A stretch of 64,000 bases of DNA from Pseudomonadota bacterium (GTDB taxonomy: Bacteria; Pseudomonadota; Gammaproteobacteria; Steroidobacterales; Steroidobacteraceae), in the NCBI GenBank assembly GCA_025356075.1, contig JANXUT010000082.1:32893-96892 (forward strand), read 5' to 3'. The notes below the pieces were generated by a model. That model did not search any database and was not told where the DNA came from. It saw only the letters and a program-made list of their open reading frames with translations. Below, in pieces: positions 21,671-31,480 of this stretch (within the stretch, counting starts at the first letter, position 1; the number at the start of each line of letters is the position of its first letter). The translations under genes were made by a program, and so were the position numbers.

Positions 21671-24601
21671 TCACTCGAGCGGGTGTCGCTCCCAGCCGAC
21701 AGGCCCGCGGCGGACTTCGTAGGACGGCCAGTAGTGCTTGTCGAGCTTGAGCGTCATGACCTCGGTCGAGTTGTTCCAGGTGACCGTCTTGAGCCTGAGC
21801 GAGGCGCGGTCGGGCTTAGCTCCCACGGCGGCAAGGAACGTGTCGAGGTCCGGCGTCGGCTTGCCGTCGACCTCGATGATCCGCCGGCCGTTCCAGAGGC
21901 CGTAGCGGGTCGCGGGCGAGCCATACATGAAGAACGACACGAACACGCCGTTCGGCACGACGCCGCGCTGGGCCGCGAGCGCGCGGTGCGGCGCCTGCAG
22001 CGTCGCTCCCGCCCACAGCACGATGCGGTCGATGTCGGAGCCGGCGAGCGCGACGGTGTCGAGGTCGAGGGTGAGCTCGGCGCCGTTGCGCCACACGGTC
22101 ACCTTCACGGCCGGCGCCTGCGCCGCGCGCTCCGCCTCGCGGAAGCGGTTGACGAGCGTGCCGTTGATCGCGAGGAGGAGATCCCCGGTCTGCAGCAGCT
22201 TCGCGGCGGGCGTGCCCGCGACGAGGCGCCCGACGCCGAGCACCTGGCGGCGGCCGACGCTGTGCGCCTCGATGCGCTTGATCCAGGCCTCGTCGAGCCC
22301 GAACTTGCGCGCCGCCGACAGCGGTACAACCTGCAGCTCCGCCTCCAGCGAGCGCAGCGCCTTGCCGCTTCGGACCACGTCGACCATCTCGCTGACGACG
22401 TCCGCCGGGATGCCGAGGTTCTCCTGCTGGAGCTCCCGGCCGTTGTCGAAGGCGAAGCTCGACCAGAGCGCGCGCACCTCGCCCGACTTGTCGGTGATCA
22501 CGCCGTCGAAGTCGCTCGGCCCGTTGATGAGGCTCACGACCTCGAGGTTCGACTCGCGGAACGCGAGCGTCCGCGACAGCGGGAACTGCGCCGCCTCGAC
22601 CGCCGCGACGCCCGTCTCGAGCGAGGCGAGCCGCTGGTCGGAACGAAGACCGACCACCCAGACCGGCTCGCCCGAGGCGAGCTCGCGCGGCGCGAAGCGC
22701 GCCGAGCGCACCGGCGTCGCGCCGATCAGCGCCGGATCGTAGGAGATGACCGCAAGGTTATGGAGCGGATGGATGTACTCGACCTTGCCGGGGATTTCGA
22801 TGGTGCCGGCGAAGGTGAGCCTCACATCGCCCATCGCGACCGGCACCGTGTTCCGGTCGGTGACGACGAGGCCGCGGGCGGCATCGACGATGACGCCCGT
22901 GCCGCGGTAGCTGCGCTCCGTCACGCCCGACACCGAGTAGGGCATGTCGAAGTTGATCATCACGAGCGAGGGCGCCAGCCGATCGGCGCGCGCGTTGCCG
23001 CTCGGCGCGAACGTCGTCGTCGCCGGCCCCGGCGGCTCAGGTGCAAGGCCGGCACCGAGTTCGTGGCACGGCCACCAGCCGAGCGTGTCGTCGCGCTTGC
23101 AGCGCCTGGCCGGGAACCACTTGCGGTCTATCTTGAGCGAGTGGACCTGCGAGTTGCGCGTGTCATCGAGCGTGAAGTAGCGCGCCGTCGCCCTGTCGCC
23201 TGGGCCGACGGCGGCGAGCGCCGACTCGAAGTCATCGAGGCTGTCGACCGGCTTGCCGTTGAAGGCGGTCAGCACGGCACCCCGCGGCACGCCGGCCGAG
23301 CCGAACACGTAGCCGGGGCTTGCGACGTAGACACCCTTGATCGGCACGTTGAAATGGCGCGCCTGCTGGTACGAGAGGTGATGGACGACCGCGTCGCCGA
23401 ACTCGAGATACTCATCCGGCGTGATCGCATGCAGGTCGCCGACGGGCAGCGACGGGGTCAGCACGGCGCCGCCGCGCTGCACTTCGACTTTGACGGACTT
23501 CCCGACCGAGTCATCGAGCAGCGACTCAAGCGCCAGGAACTCGGTGACGTGATGCCCGTCGATCCTGACGAGCACATCGCCGGGTTCCAGCACGCCCTCG
23601 GCCGGGGAGCCGGGCTGCACTTCCTTGACGACGAGCATGCCGACCTGCTTCGGGAACGCGCGGCGCACCTCGGCCTCGGTGTCGGGCTTGAGCCCGAGGC
23701 GCCCGAGTTCGTCGTACGGGGTGTACTCGAACACCGTCTCGATCGTGCCGCGCAGGACCGGGCGGCCCTCCTGGATGAGCTTGAGCGCCCGCACGACGCG
23801 ATCGAGCGGCAGGTAGAAGCTCGAGGCCGCCTGGCTCGAGCCACCGGCGTTGAGCGCGACCGCCCGGCCCTTCACATCAAGCACCGGCGAGCCGGAGGAG
23901 CCGCCGGACGTGCTCGAGGCCGCCTGGTAGTAGAACGTGTTGAAGTCGTTGTACTTGCCGATGCCATAGGCGGGCGCGTCGCGGTCGAGCCGCGCGAGGG
24001 TGCCCGCGAGGATCGAGAGCTGCTCGCCGGCGTCGTTGCCGACGACGCGGATCTCGGTCCCGACCCTGGCGCCATCGGGCGCGAGCGGGATCTCGGGCGG
24101 ATGGGCGAACTTGAGCTTCGAGGGGTCGTAGCGATAGATGCCGAAGTCGTGCACCGGGTCGCGGTAGACCGGGTAGAGCTGCACTTCCTCGCGGTTCTGG
24201 AAGACCGCCTGCGCGGTCACCGGGCCCGGCGTCACGACGTGACGGTTGGTCAGGATGAGCCCCCGCTTCGCATCGACGACGAACCCGGTCGCCTGCGCGG
24301 AGGTGTACCACTCGGTGTCGAAGGCCCGCGCCTGGTCGACCTGGATCGTCACGACGCCGTCGGCGATCCGCTGCAGCGTGCGGGCCCACTCCGGTCGCTC
24401 ATCGAGCACCTCGCCCGCGGCCTTGAGCGCGGGCGCGAGTTCCTGTGCGCCGGCCGCGGCGACCGGCGGCGCGGCCGAGGCGAGCGGCCGGCTGCCGGAC
24501 TCCGGCGCCGCCTGCGCGAGCGCAAGCGTCGCCGCGAGGAGCCCCACGCCGAGTGCTGCCGCGCGAAGGCCGGAGCCGGGCCGCCGGGTCGGAACGGTCA
24601 C
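21671..24601 (-). CDS. Tandem HtrA-like serine protease with PDZ domains (Nma111-like)
   Basis: 976 residues with an N-terminal signal (residues about 10-32). The first trypsin-like domain has a complete triad: His121 (LTNRHVV), Asp152 (VHDFGIYRYD) and Ser236 (SGGSSGSPV). It is followed by PDZ domains, then a second protease-like domain in which the histidine motif reads VVTDRNTV and no GxSGG is visible, so it looks inactive, then further PDZ. This order and length resemble yeast Nma111/HtrA2-like proteins of about 1000 residues. Probable periplasmic quality-control protease. GTG 24601 overlaps the kinase stop (GTGA). Confidence 0.88.
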   Translation of the reverse strand: MTVPTRRPGSGLRAAALGVGLLAATLALAQAAPESGSRPLASAAPPVAAAGAQELAPALKAAGEVLDERPEWARTLQRIADGVVTIQVDQARAFDTEWYTSAQATGFVVDAKRGLILTNRHVVTPGPVTAQAVFQNREEVQLYPVYRDPVHDFGIYRYDPSKLKFAHPPEIPLAPDGARVGTEIRVVGNDAGEQLSILAGTLARLDRDAPAYGIGKYNDFNTFYYQAASSTSGGSSGSPVLDVKGRAVALNAGGSSQAASSFYLPLDRVVRALKLIQEGRPVLRGTIETVFEYTPYDELGRLGLKPDTEAEVRRAFPKQVGMLVVKEVQPGSPAEGVLEPGDVLVRIDGHHVTEFLALESLLDDSVGKSVKVEVQRGGAVLTPSLPVGDLHAITPDEYLEFGDAVVHHLSYQQARHFNVPIKGVYVASPGYVFGSAGVPRGAVLTAFNGKPVDSLDDFESALAAVGPGDRATARYFTLDDTRNSQVHSLKIDRKWFPARRCKRDDTLGWWPCHELGAGLAPEPPGPATTTFAPSGNARADRLAPSLVMINFDMPYSVSGVTERSYRGTGVIVDAARGLVVTDRNTVPVAMGDVRLTFAGTIEIPGKVEYIHPLHNLAVISYDPALIGATPVRSARFAPRELASGEPVWVVGLRSDQRLASLETGVAAVEAAQFPLSRTLAFRESNLEVVSLINGPSDFDGVITDKSGEVRALWSSFAFDNGRELQQENLGIPADVVSEMVDVVRSGKALRSLEAELQVVPLSAARKFGLDEAWIKRIEAHSVGRRQVLGVGRLVAGTPAAKLLQTGDLLLAINGTLVNRFREAERAAQAPAVKVTVWRNGAELTLDLDTVALAGSDIDRIVLWAGATLQAPHRALAAQRGVVPNGVFVSFFMYGSPATRYGLWNGRRIIEVDGKPTPDLDTFLAAVGAKPDRASLRLKTVTWNNSTEVMTLKLDKHYWPSYEVRRGPVGWERHPLE

Positions 24602-25530
24602 AGCGCGTAGCCGAATGCTTGCTGGAAGCGGGCGCCGATGTCGGCGAGCTCGGCGCCGTGCGACTGAGTGCCGTGATGGGCGATCTTGATCGCGCCAAGG
24701 AGCGCCGCGATGCGCCCGGCGGTCGGCCAGTCGAGCCCGCGCGTGAGCCCGTAGATGAGGCCCGCGCGGTAGGCATCGCCGCAACCGGTCGGATCGACCA
24801 CGCGCGCGGCGCGCACGGCGGGAATCGCGATGACACCGCCGTTGGTGTAGATGCTCGAGCCCTCGGCCCCGCGCGTGACGATGTAGGCCGTGCAGCGGGC
24901 GGCGATCTCGGCGGGCGAGAGTCCCGTCCGCTGCTGCACGAGCTCCGCCTCGTAGTCGTTGACGATCATCCAGGTCGCCTGCTCGATGAACGTCGCGAGC
25001 TCCGGGCCGCCGAAGAGCGGCAAGCCCTGGCCGACGTCGAAGATGAACGGGATGCCGGCGGCCGCGAACTGCTCGGCGTGGCGCAGCATCGCCTCGCGGC
25101 TGTCGGGACCGACGAGCCCGAGCGAGACACCGCCGTCCGCCGGCACCGGGATCTCGCCCGAGTGCTGCATGGCACCGGGATGGAAGGCGGTGATCTGGTT
25201 GTCATCGAGGTCCGTCGTGATGAACGCCTGGGCGGTGTAAGTGCCGGGGATCCGCTGCACGTACTGGAGACTCAGACCGTGCCGGCGCATCCAGGTTTCA
25301 TACGCGTCGAAATCATCCCCCACCGTGCCGAGCGCCCGGCCGTCGACGCCGAGCAGCTTGAGGCTGAACGCGATGTTGCCGGCGCAGCCACCGAAGTTGC
25401 GGCGCATCTGCGGCACCAGGAAGGAGACCGACAGCATGTGCACGCGGTCCGGCAGGATGTGGTCCTTGAACCGCCCGTCGAACACCATGACGGTGTCGTA
25501 GGCGAGCGAGCCGCAGATCAGAACAGTCAT
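24598..25530 (-). CDS. PfkB-family sugar/nucleoside kinase
   Basis: A 310-residue ribokinase-fold kinase. The N-terminal CGSLAYDTVMVFDG and FGGCAGNIAFSLKLLG, and the C-terminal PfkB signature DPTGCGDAYRAG with catalytic Asp252, are present. The closest look is to adenosine-kinase-like members of Proteobacteria; adenosine recycling from S-adenosylhomocysteine would be consistent with heavy methyl-group traffic, but this is inference. ATG 25530. Overlaps the protease gene by 4 bases. Confidence 0.88.
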   Translation of the reverse strand: MTVLICGSLAYDTVMVFDGRFKDHILPDRVHMLSVSFLVPQMRRNFGGCAGNIAFSLKLLGVDGRALGTVGDDFDAYETWMRRHGLSLQYVQRIPGTYTAQAFITTDLDDNQITAFHPGAMQHSGEIPVPADGGVSLGLVGPDSREAMLRHAEQFAAAGIPFIFDVGQGLPLFGGPELATFIEQATWMIVNDYEAELVQQRTGLSPAEIAARCTAYIVTRGAEGSSIYTNGGVIAIPAVRAARVVDPTGCGDAYRAGLIYGLTRGLDWPTAGRIAALLGAIKIAHHGTQSHGAELADIGARFQQAFGYAL

Positions 25531-25635
25531 CGGGGACCCCCACCGGAACCAGCGGGCACCATACCCGAGCCCGCCGCGCGCCCGCCAGCCAGCGGCACGA
25601 GTTTCGTGACGTGAGCCGCGACTACGCTTGTAGTC

Positions 25636-26028
25636 TCAGCGGTCGAGGAGCACGAGGGCCCAGGTGGCAACCAGCAGCACGAAGGACACGAAGACGGCCG
25701 CCGATCCGAGGTCCTTCGCGAGCCCGGAGAGTGCGTGCCGCTCGGCGCCGATGCGATCGATCGCAGCCTCGACGGCGCTGTTGAGGAGCTCGACGATGAG
25801 GATGAGGAGGACGGGCGCGACCAGCAGCGCGCGGGCGATGCCGCTGCCGCCGAGCCACAGCCCGGCCGGGAGCAGAACGAGTGCCAGCAGGCACTCCTGC
25901 CGGAACGCCTCCTCCTCCCGCCACGCACCCACGAACCCGCCCCAGCTGTTGCCGCACGCCGCGAGCACGCGCTTCAATCCGCGCGGCTTCTCGCCGGGCC
26001 TTACGCTCGATCGGGCGTCGACTGTCAT
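25636..26028 (-). CDS. dgkA: Diacylglycerol kinase
   Basis: 130 residues, three transmembrane helices, with the DgkA signature [13 protein letters not shown] at 80-92, including the catalytic and metal-binding glutamates. It phosphorylates diacylglycerol to phosphatidate. The ATG at 26028 overlaps the gcvPB stop (ATGA), so it is probably the last gene of the glycine cleavage operon. A start 15 bases upstream is less likely. Confidence 0.94.
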   Translation of the reverse strand: MTVDARSSVRPGEKPRGLKRVLAACGNSWGGFVGAWREEEAFRQECLLALVLLPAGLWLGGSGIARALLVAPVLLILIVELLNSAVEAAIDRIGAERHALSGLAKDLGSAAVFVSFVLLVATWALVLLDR

Positions 26029-27503
26029 GCGCCTGGCTTCCACGTGAGGTCGAGTTGCTTCGCGGCGCGGACGTCGTCGAGGCGCCGGACGGGGAGTGTA
26101 TACGGAGCGCCTTTGACGTGCGCCGCGTCCTCATCCGCCTCCCGCTGGATCGCGATCATCGCCTCGACGAAGCCATCGAGCGCCTCCTTCGCCTCCGTTT
26201 CGGTCGGCTCGATCAACAGGCACTCCGGCACCAGCAGCGGGAAATACGTGGTCGGTGCGTGGTAGCCGTAGTCGAGCAGGCGCTTGGCGAAGTCCATCGC
26301 CGTCACCCCCTGCTCGCGCGCCTGGCGCTTCATCGTCAGGATGAACTCGTGGGTCGCGCGCCGCGTCGGGTACGCCGCATCGAACCCCGCCTGCCTTAGC
26401 CGCGCCATCAGGTAGTTCGCGTTCAGGGTCGCGAATTCGCCGATGCGGCGCATGCCGTCGCGGCCGACCATGCGCATGTAGATGTACGCCCGGAGCAGCA
26501 CCCCCGCGTTGCCCATGAACGCCGACAGCCGGCCGATCGACTGCGGCAGGTCCCGCTCATCGAGCCAGCGGTAGCCCTCGCCCTCGCGGCCGACGACCGG
26601 CACCGGCTGGAATGCCGTGAGCCGGCTGCCGACGCCGATGGCACCGGCACCGGGACCGCCGCCGCCGTGCGGCGTCGAGAAGGTCTTGTGCAGGTTCATG
26701 TGGATGACATCGAAGCCCATGTCGCCGGGCCGGACCTTGCCGAGGATCGCGTTCAGGTTCGCGCCGTCGTAATAAAGGAGTCCACCGGCGTCGTGCACGA
26801 CCTCGGCGATCTCGGCGATGGTCCGTTCGAACACGCCGAGCGTCGAGGGGTTCGTCAGCATGATGCCGGCGGTCGAGGGACCCACGACCTTCTTGAGCGC
26901 CTCGAGGTCGCAGTCGCCGGACGCGTTGCAGGGGATCTCGATGACCTTCATGCCGCACATGGTCGCGGTCGCGGGATTGGTGCCGTGCGCGGCCTCCGGC
27001 ACGATGATCTCGGTGCGGTTGTGGTCACCGCGCGAGCGGTGATAGGCGCGGATCATCGCGACACCGGCGAACTCGCCCTGCGCGCCGGCCATCGGCGTCA
27101 GCGACACGGCCTGCATGCCGGTCACTTCCATCAGCATCTCCTGCAGCTCGAACATGCAGGCGAGGAAGCCCTGGCCGAGCGACTCAGGCCCGAGCGGATG
27201 GCGCGCGAGGAACTGCGGCAGCATCGCGTACTGGTTGCAGCCGCGCGGGTTGTATTTCATCGTGCACGAGCCAAGCGGATAGAACTGCGTGTCGATCGAG
27301 AAGTTCATCTGCGAGAGCCGCGTGAAGTGCCGCACGGCCTGCAGCTCCGACACCTCGGGCAGGAGCGGCGGCGAGCGGCGCCTGAGCGCCTCGGGCACGT
27401 CGGCCACGAGCTCGGGTGGCATCTGCGCGGCGGCGTGCCGGCCGGGCCGCGACTGGTCGAAGATCGTGGATTCGGCGGCGGCGGAGCGTAGGCGGGTATC
27501 CAT
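26025..27503 (-). CDS. gcvPB: Glycine dehydrogenase (decarboxylating) subunit 2
   Basis: 492 residues, the C-terminal half of P-protein encoded separately. The PLP lysine is Lys273 in [16 protein letters not shown], and [14 protein letters not shown] and [10 protein letters not shown] are family marks. With GcvPA it decarboxylates glycine and loads aminomethyl onto GcvH. The start at ATG 27503 has AGGAG 8 bases upstream; an ATG at 27509 is too close to it. Confidence 0.96.
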   Translation of the reverse strand: MDTRLRSAAAESTIFDQSRPGRHAAAQMPPELVADVPEALRRRSPPLLPEVSELQAVRHFTRLSQMNFSIDTQFYPLGSCTMKYNPRGCNQYAMLPQFLARHPLGPESLGQGFLACMFELQEMLMEVTGMQAVSLTPMAGAQGEFAGVAMIRAYHRSRGDHNRTEIIVPEAAHGTNPATATMCGMKVIEIPCNASGDCDLEALKKVVGPSTAGIMLTNPSTLGVFERTIAEIAEVVHDAGGLLYYDGANLNAILGKVRPGDMGFDVIHMNLHKTFSTPHGGGGPGAGAIGVGSRLTAFQPVPVVGREGEGYRWLDERDLPQSIGRLSAFMGNAGVLLRAYIYMRMVGRDGMRRIGEFATLNANYLMARLRQAGFDAAYPTRRATHEFILTMKRQAREQGVTAMDFAKRLLDYGYHAPTTYFPLLVPECLLIEPTETEAKEALDGFVEAMIAIQREADEDAAHVKGAPYTLPVRRLDDVRAAKQLDLTWKPGA

Positions 27504-27519
27504 GGGCATCACTCCTGGC

Positions 27520-28893
27520 TCAGGCCGCGCCGGCTGCGCGCAGTGAATCGCCGAGCGCGCCCGCGAAGGCGGCAATGTCGGCGCTCGTCTTCGTCTCGGT
27601 CGCGCAGACGAGGAGCGCGTGGCCAAGCTCGGGGTAGTCGGCGGAAGCATCGAAGCCGCCGGCGATGCGCCGTTGCGCGAGTGCCGCGAGCACCGGGGCG
27701 ACCGGCCGGTCGAGCTTGACGAGCGCCTCGTGGAAGCGCGCCCCGCTGAAGGCGAGCCGAACGCCCGGCAGCGCGCCGAGCGCCCGCACGAGCTCGGCGG
27801 TGCGCGCCATCGAGGCGGTGGCGGTGCGGGCGAGCCCCTTCGGTCCCATGATCGAGAGGTAGATCGTCGCCGCCGTCATCAGCAGTCCCTGGTTCGTGCA
27901 GATGTTGGAGGTCGCCTTGCTGCGGCGGATGTGCTGCTCGCGCGCCTGCAGGGTGAGCGTGTAGCCGGGCTTGCCGTCGAGATCGACCGTGCGCCCGACG
28001 ATGCGGCCCGGCATTTGCCTGACATGCTCCATGCGCGTGGTCATGAAGCCGACGTACGGCCCGCCGGATGACAGCGGCACGCCAAAGGGCTGCGCGTCGC
28101 CAACTACGATGTCGACGCCCGCGGCGCCCCACTCGCCGGGCGGCTTCAGGATCGCGAGCGAGGTCGGGTTCACGACCGCGATGACGAGCGCGCCTTGCTT
28201 GTGCGCCCAGTCGGTGAGCGCATCCACGTCCTCGAGCACGCCGAAGAAGTTTGGCTGCTGGATCACGAGCGCGGTCACGTCCTGCCCGGCGTAACGCTCG
28301 AGCGCGCCGCAGGGCGTCCCGCCGGTCGCCGCGTCGAAGGCGACTTCCTCGAAGCTGAGGTTCTGGTTGCCGGCTATCGCCCGCGCACACTTGCGATAGG
28401 TCGGGTTCACCGCCCGCGGCATCAGGATCCGGGCGGACTTCGAGCGGCGGTTGGCCCGCACCGCCATCAGGCTCGCCTCGGCAAGCGCGGAGGCACCGTC
28501 GTAGAGCGAGGCGTTCGAGACCGCCATGCCGGTCAGGCTCGCGATCATCGTCTGGAATTCGTAGATCGTCTGCAGCGTGCCCTGGCTCGCCTCGGCCTGG
28601 TAGGGCGTGTAGGCGGAGTAGATCTCGCCGCGCGTCGTGATCGCCCACACGGCGGCCGGGATGTGGTGCTCGTAGGCCCCCGCGCCGATGAAGTTGAGTG
28701 CGCAGCTGTCGGCCGCCGCACGCGCGCTCATCAGCTGGCCGACCTCGAGCTCGGACGCCGCTGGTGGAATCCGCCCGAGTTCACCGGCGCGCAGGCTCGC
28801 CGGTATCTCATCGAACAGCGTTTCGATATCGGCGACGCCGATCGTCGCGAGCATCGCGCGCACGTCATCGTCGGTGTGGGGGATGAAGGCCAT
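27520..28893 (-). CDS. gcvPA: Glycine dehydrogenase (decarboxylating) subunit 1
   Basis: 457 residues, the N-terminal half of P-protein. [41 protein letters not shown] and [11 protein letters not shown] are diagnostic. ATG 28893 is used; the frame is open further upstream only as a shadow of gcvH. The gap to gcvPB is 16 bases. The split P-protein is found in many bacteria and archaea, unlike the single gcvP of enteric bacteria. Confidence 0.96.
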   Translation of the reverse strand: MAFIPHTDDDVRAMLATIGVADIETLFDEIPASLRAGELGRIPPAASELEVGQLMSARAAADSCALNFIGAGAYEHHIPAAVWAITTRGEIYSAYTPYQAEASQGTLQTIYEFQTMIASLTGMAVSNASLYDGASALAEASLMAVRANRRSKSARILMPRAVNPTYRKCARAIAGNQNLSFEEVAFDAATGGTPCGALERYAGQDVTALVIQQPNFFGVLEDVDALTDWAHKQGALVIAVVNPTSLAILKPPGEWGAAGVDIVVGDAQPFGVPLSSGGPYVGFMTTRMEHVRQMPGRIVGRTVDLDGKPGYTLTLQAREQHIRRSKATSNICTNQGLLMTAATIYLSIMGPKGLARTATASMARTAELVRALGALPGVRLAFSGARFHEALVKLDRPVAPVLAALAQRRIAGGFDASADYPELGHALLVCATETKTSADIAAFAGALGDSLRAAGAA

Positions 28894-28931
28894 GCTGGTT
28901 CCTCTAGGGCGCGCCCGCGCGCCCGGTATCG

Positions 28932-29330
28932 TTACTCGGCCGACTCTTCCGCAAAGGTCGTGTAGCCGCCGGCATCGAGGAGCGCATCGACCTCGGCAAC
29001 GGATGAGGGCTTGAGCGTAAAGAGCCATCCCTCGCCGTACGGGTCGGTGTTGATCTTCTCCGGCGCCTCGGCGAGGGAGGCATTGCCCGCGACCACCTGG
29101 CCTGCGATCGGGCTGTAGACGTCGGAGGCGGCCTTGACCGATTCGACCACCGCGCACGCCTCCCCGGCCGCCAGGTCGCGTCCGGCTTCCGGCGTCTCGG
29201 CGAACACAAGGTCGCCGAGCGCGTGCTGGGCGTGGTCGGTGATGCCGACGGTCACGGTGCCATCCGCATTCTTCTTCACCCACTCGTGGCTCTTCGTGTA
29301 GCGAAGCTCGGCCGGAACATTGCTGCTCAT
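28932..29330 (-). CDS. gcvH: Glycine cleavage system H protein
   Basis: 132 residues. The lipoyl-lysine is Lys66 in [10 protein letters not shown], within the H-protein fold ([35 protein letters not shown]). It shuttles the aminomethyl group between P- and T-proteins. Lies between gcvT and gcvPA with short gaps. Confidence 0.97.
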   Translation of the reverse strand: MSSNVPAELRYTKSHEWVKKNADGTVTVGITDHAQHALGDLVFAETPEAGRDLAAGEACAVVESVKAASDVYSPIAGQVVAGNASLAEAPEKINTDPYGEGWLFTLKPSSVAEVDALLDAGGYTTFAEESAE

Positions 29331-29390
29331 GTGCTCAATCCTCGGATGACGGACGGGAAATTCTCGGAATCGGGCCGGGCACGATCGCGC

Positions 29391-30488
29391 TCAGAGCGCG
29401 ATCAGCGCGCGGCCATGGCGGACGAAAGGAGGCTTGACGATTCGAACGGCGAGTCGCTTGCCGCGGACCTCGGCCACGAGCGGCTCGATAACCGCGGCTG
29501 GCACGCGTGCGAGGGCGATGGAGCGCTCGAGCGTGGGCGCATACGTGCCGCTCGTCGTCTCGCCCTCGCCGGATGAGGCGATGACCTTCTGGTGCGCGCG
29601 CAGCACGCCCTTGTCCTCGAGGAGGAGGCCGATGAGTCGCCGCGGGACGCCCGCGGCACGCTGCTCAAGCAAGGCGGCGCGGCCGATGAAGTCGCGTGGC
29701 GAATCGAGCGCCACCGTCCAGGCGAGCCCGGACTCGAGCGGCGTCGTCGTCTCGTCCATGTCGTTGCCGTAGAGGTTCATGCCAGCCTCGAGGCGCAGCG
29801 TATCGCGCGCTCCAAGGCCGCACGGCCGGACGCCGCGGTCGATCAGCCGGTCCCAGAGCGCAACGACTTCGCCCGCGCCGAGGATGATTTCGAACCCGTC
29901 CTCGCCCGTGTAGCCGGTACGCGCGATGAAGGAAGCGGAGCCGCGCGCGGCGAGCGCCGCGCCCGAGAACACCGGGAGACCGAGCGCGATTGCGGCATCG
30001 GCGGGAGTGAGGAGTTCCGCGACGCGCGCCCGCGCATTCGGACCCTGCACCGCGATCATCGCAAGGTCACGCCGCGCGGTGACCTCGACCTCGAAGCGCA
30101 GCGCCTGCGCGCTGATCCACGCAAGGTCCTTCTCGGCGGTGCCGGCGTTGACGACCAGCCGATAGGCGGTCGGGCCGCGCAAGTAGACGATGAGGTCGTC
30201 GATGACGCCGCCACGCTCATTCAGCATGCAGCTGTAGAGCGCCTTGCCGGGTACGGCGAGCCGCGCGACGTCGTTGGCGAGCAGGGCCTGCAGGAATTCC
30301 CGCGTGCGAAGGCCCGCAAGATCGACGACCCGCATGTGCGAGACGTCGAACATGCCGGCGTCGCGGCGCACCGCGTGGTGCTCCTCGAGCTGCGAGCCGT
30401 ACTGCAGCGGCATGTCCCAGCCGCCGAAATCGACCAGACGGGCACCGAGCGCGCGGTGGCGCTCATACAACGGGGTTTGCAAGGGCAT
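29391..30488 (-). CDS. gcvT: Aminomethyltransferase (T protein)
   Basis: 365 residues. It releases ammonia from aminomethyl-H and makes methylene-THF. Visible marks: [60 protein letters not shown]. First gene of the gcvTHPAPB-dgkA operon, downstream of a tandem glycine riboswitch. The ATG 30488 follows GGAGAG at a few bases. Confidence 0.97.
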   Translation of the reverse strand: MPLQTPLYERHRALGARLVDFGGWDMPLQYGSQLEEHHAVRRDAGMFDVSHMRVVDLAGLRTREFLQALLANDVARLAVPGKALYSCMLNERGGVIDDLIVYLRGPTAYRLVVNAGTAEKDLAWISAQALRFEVEVTARRDLAMIAVQGPNARARVAELLTPADAAIALGLPVFSGAALAARGSASFIARTGYTGEDGFEIILGAGEVVALWDRLIDRGVRPCGLGARDTLRLEAGMNLYGNDMDETTTPLESGLAWTVALDSPRDFIGRAALLEQRAAGVPRRLIGLLLEDKGVLRAHQKVIASSGEGETTSGTYAPTLERSIALARVPAAVIEPLVAEVRGKRLAVRIVKPPFVRHGRALIAL

Positions 30489-30537
30489 GGGCTCTCCGGG
30501 TCAACGCCATCCGACGGACCCGCCCCATAGATCGGGA

Positions 30538-30557
30538 CGACAGGCCGCCGCCTGTCG
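30538..30557 (-). promoter_or_regulatory. Expression-platform hairpin of the glycine riboswitch
   Basis: An 8-bp perfect stem, CGACAGGC with GCCTGTCG, enclosing a 4-base loop immediately after aptamer II and about 50 bases before gcvT. No U-run follows on the transcript, so I read it as part of a switching or translation-control element rather than an intrinsic terminator. How it competes with the aptamer was not modelled. Confidence 0.5.
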
Positions 30558-30560
30558 CCC

Positions 30561-30770
30561 CTCTGTCCTTTGACCTGAGAGATCAAGTGCAGCCGACGCC
30601 GCACCGCACCCCTTCGGTGGGTCCTGCGGCGCCATGCGCCGCGGACCGCTCTCCAGAGTTCGCGAGACCCTGCCGTTGTTCTGCCTGAGCGTTTCCGGGC
30701 GGGTTGCGCCTTCGGCGCCGCGCGTACCGGGGGTTTTGCACCCCAGCCTCACGGTCTCTCCGGACAGGTC
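30561..30770 (-). ncRNA. Tandem glycine riboswitch upstream of gcvT
   Basis: Two type I/II glycine aptamers read on the minus strand. Aptamer I (30770-30666) shows TCCGGAGAGACC, GCCGAAGGCGCAA and CTCAGGCAGAACAACGG, closed by GACC/GGGTC ends. Aptamer II (30658-30561) shows CTCTGGAGAGCGG, CACCGAAGGGG, CTCTCAGGTCAAAGGACAG and a CTCTG/CAGAG closing stem. The linker is only about 7 bases, as in cooperative tandem forms. Its position directly before the glycine cleavage operon means glycine activates its own degradation. Confidence 0.95.
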
Positions 30771-31480
30771 TTAACGCGAAGCGGGCATGATACCGAGCGA
30801 GTGAGCAAAAGGCCCGCACTATGTTCCGCGGGAGCGGCGGCGAGCGGGCTGTTGCAACGTCGACCGGTCGCGGCCGGAGGCGCGACCGAGGTACGCGATC
30901 GGGCGGCCGACGTTCGGCCGCGTCGCGACCAACAGCGGTCCGAGAAAGGGCGTGCGGCGCGCCGGGGCTACGAGCCCGGTCGCGATGAGGGCGCCCAATC
31001 GGGGATCGGCTGCTCCAACGACAACGCGGCGACGCGAGACGCCGAGATCGTCCACGCAATCGAGCGTTAGCTCCGCGGCCCCGGCCAGGCGCTCGGCCGT
31101 CGGTCCCAGAGACGCCTCGGCGCACGAGGCCTGGCGCGCCAACGGCGCGATCCGGCTCGAGATGCCGAACCCGGTGATCGACGCTTGCAAGCAGGTCGAG
31201 CTCGCGAAGACTGCCCGCGGAGCGCCGCCCGGCATGCCGCTGAATGGACGTTCAAGGCTGTTGCGCGCGTGTCACGAACCGGAATCGGAGGCGCGGATGA
31301 ACTGCTAAATAGCTGATAACAAGAGGTTTTTTCCGGGCCCCGCCCGAATCTTGCTTCCATCGGGTTGTTGCGACAAACTGGAATCGAGCGCGCCGCGGCT
31401 CGGTATTGACCGCGCATTCAACACCGGTTGCCGCGCCGCCGACGGGCACAAGTCGCCACCAGCAAGCGAAGGGGAATTCC
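30771..31480. other. Intergenic region between the gcv leader and the TonB receptor
   Basis: 710 bases without a convincing gene. On the minus strand, 30819-31235 is open for 138 codons with a plausible-looking middle (RRRVVVGAADPRLGALIATG) but no recognised family. A plus-strand frame at 30801-31070 is low complexity. AT-richer sequence at 31300-31345 (CTAAATAGCTGATAACAAG, then a T-run) and a TTGCTT...CAAACT pair near 31352-31380 could hold the receptor promoter, but matches are weak. The gcv promoter should lie just above 30770; TATCAT on the minus strand near 30785 is a possible -10. Confidence 0.5.

Noticed and set aside
21605..24610. A 1001-codon plus-strand frame opposite the HtrA-like protease
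   Set aside because: Arg/Glu/Asp/Leu-rich shadow typical of the antisense of a high-GC gene; the minus-strand protein has intact catalytic motifs and PDZ domains.
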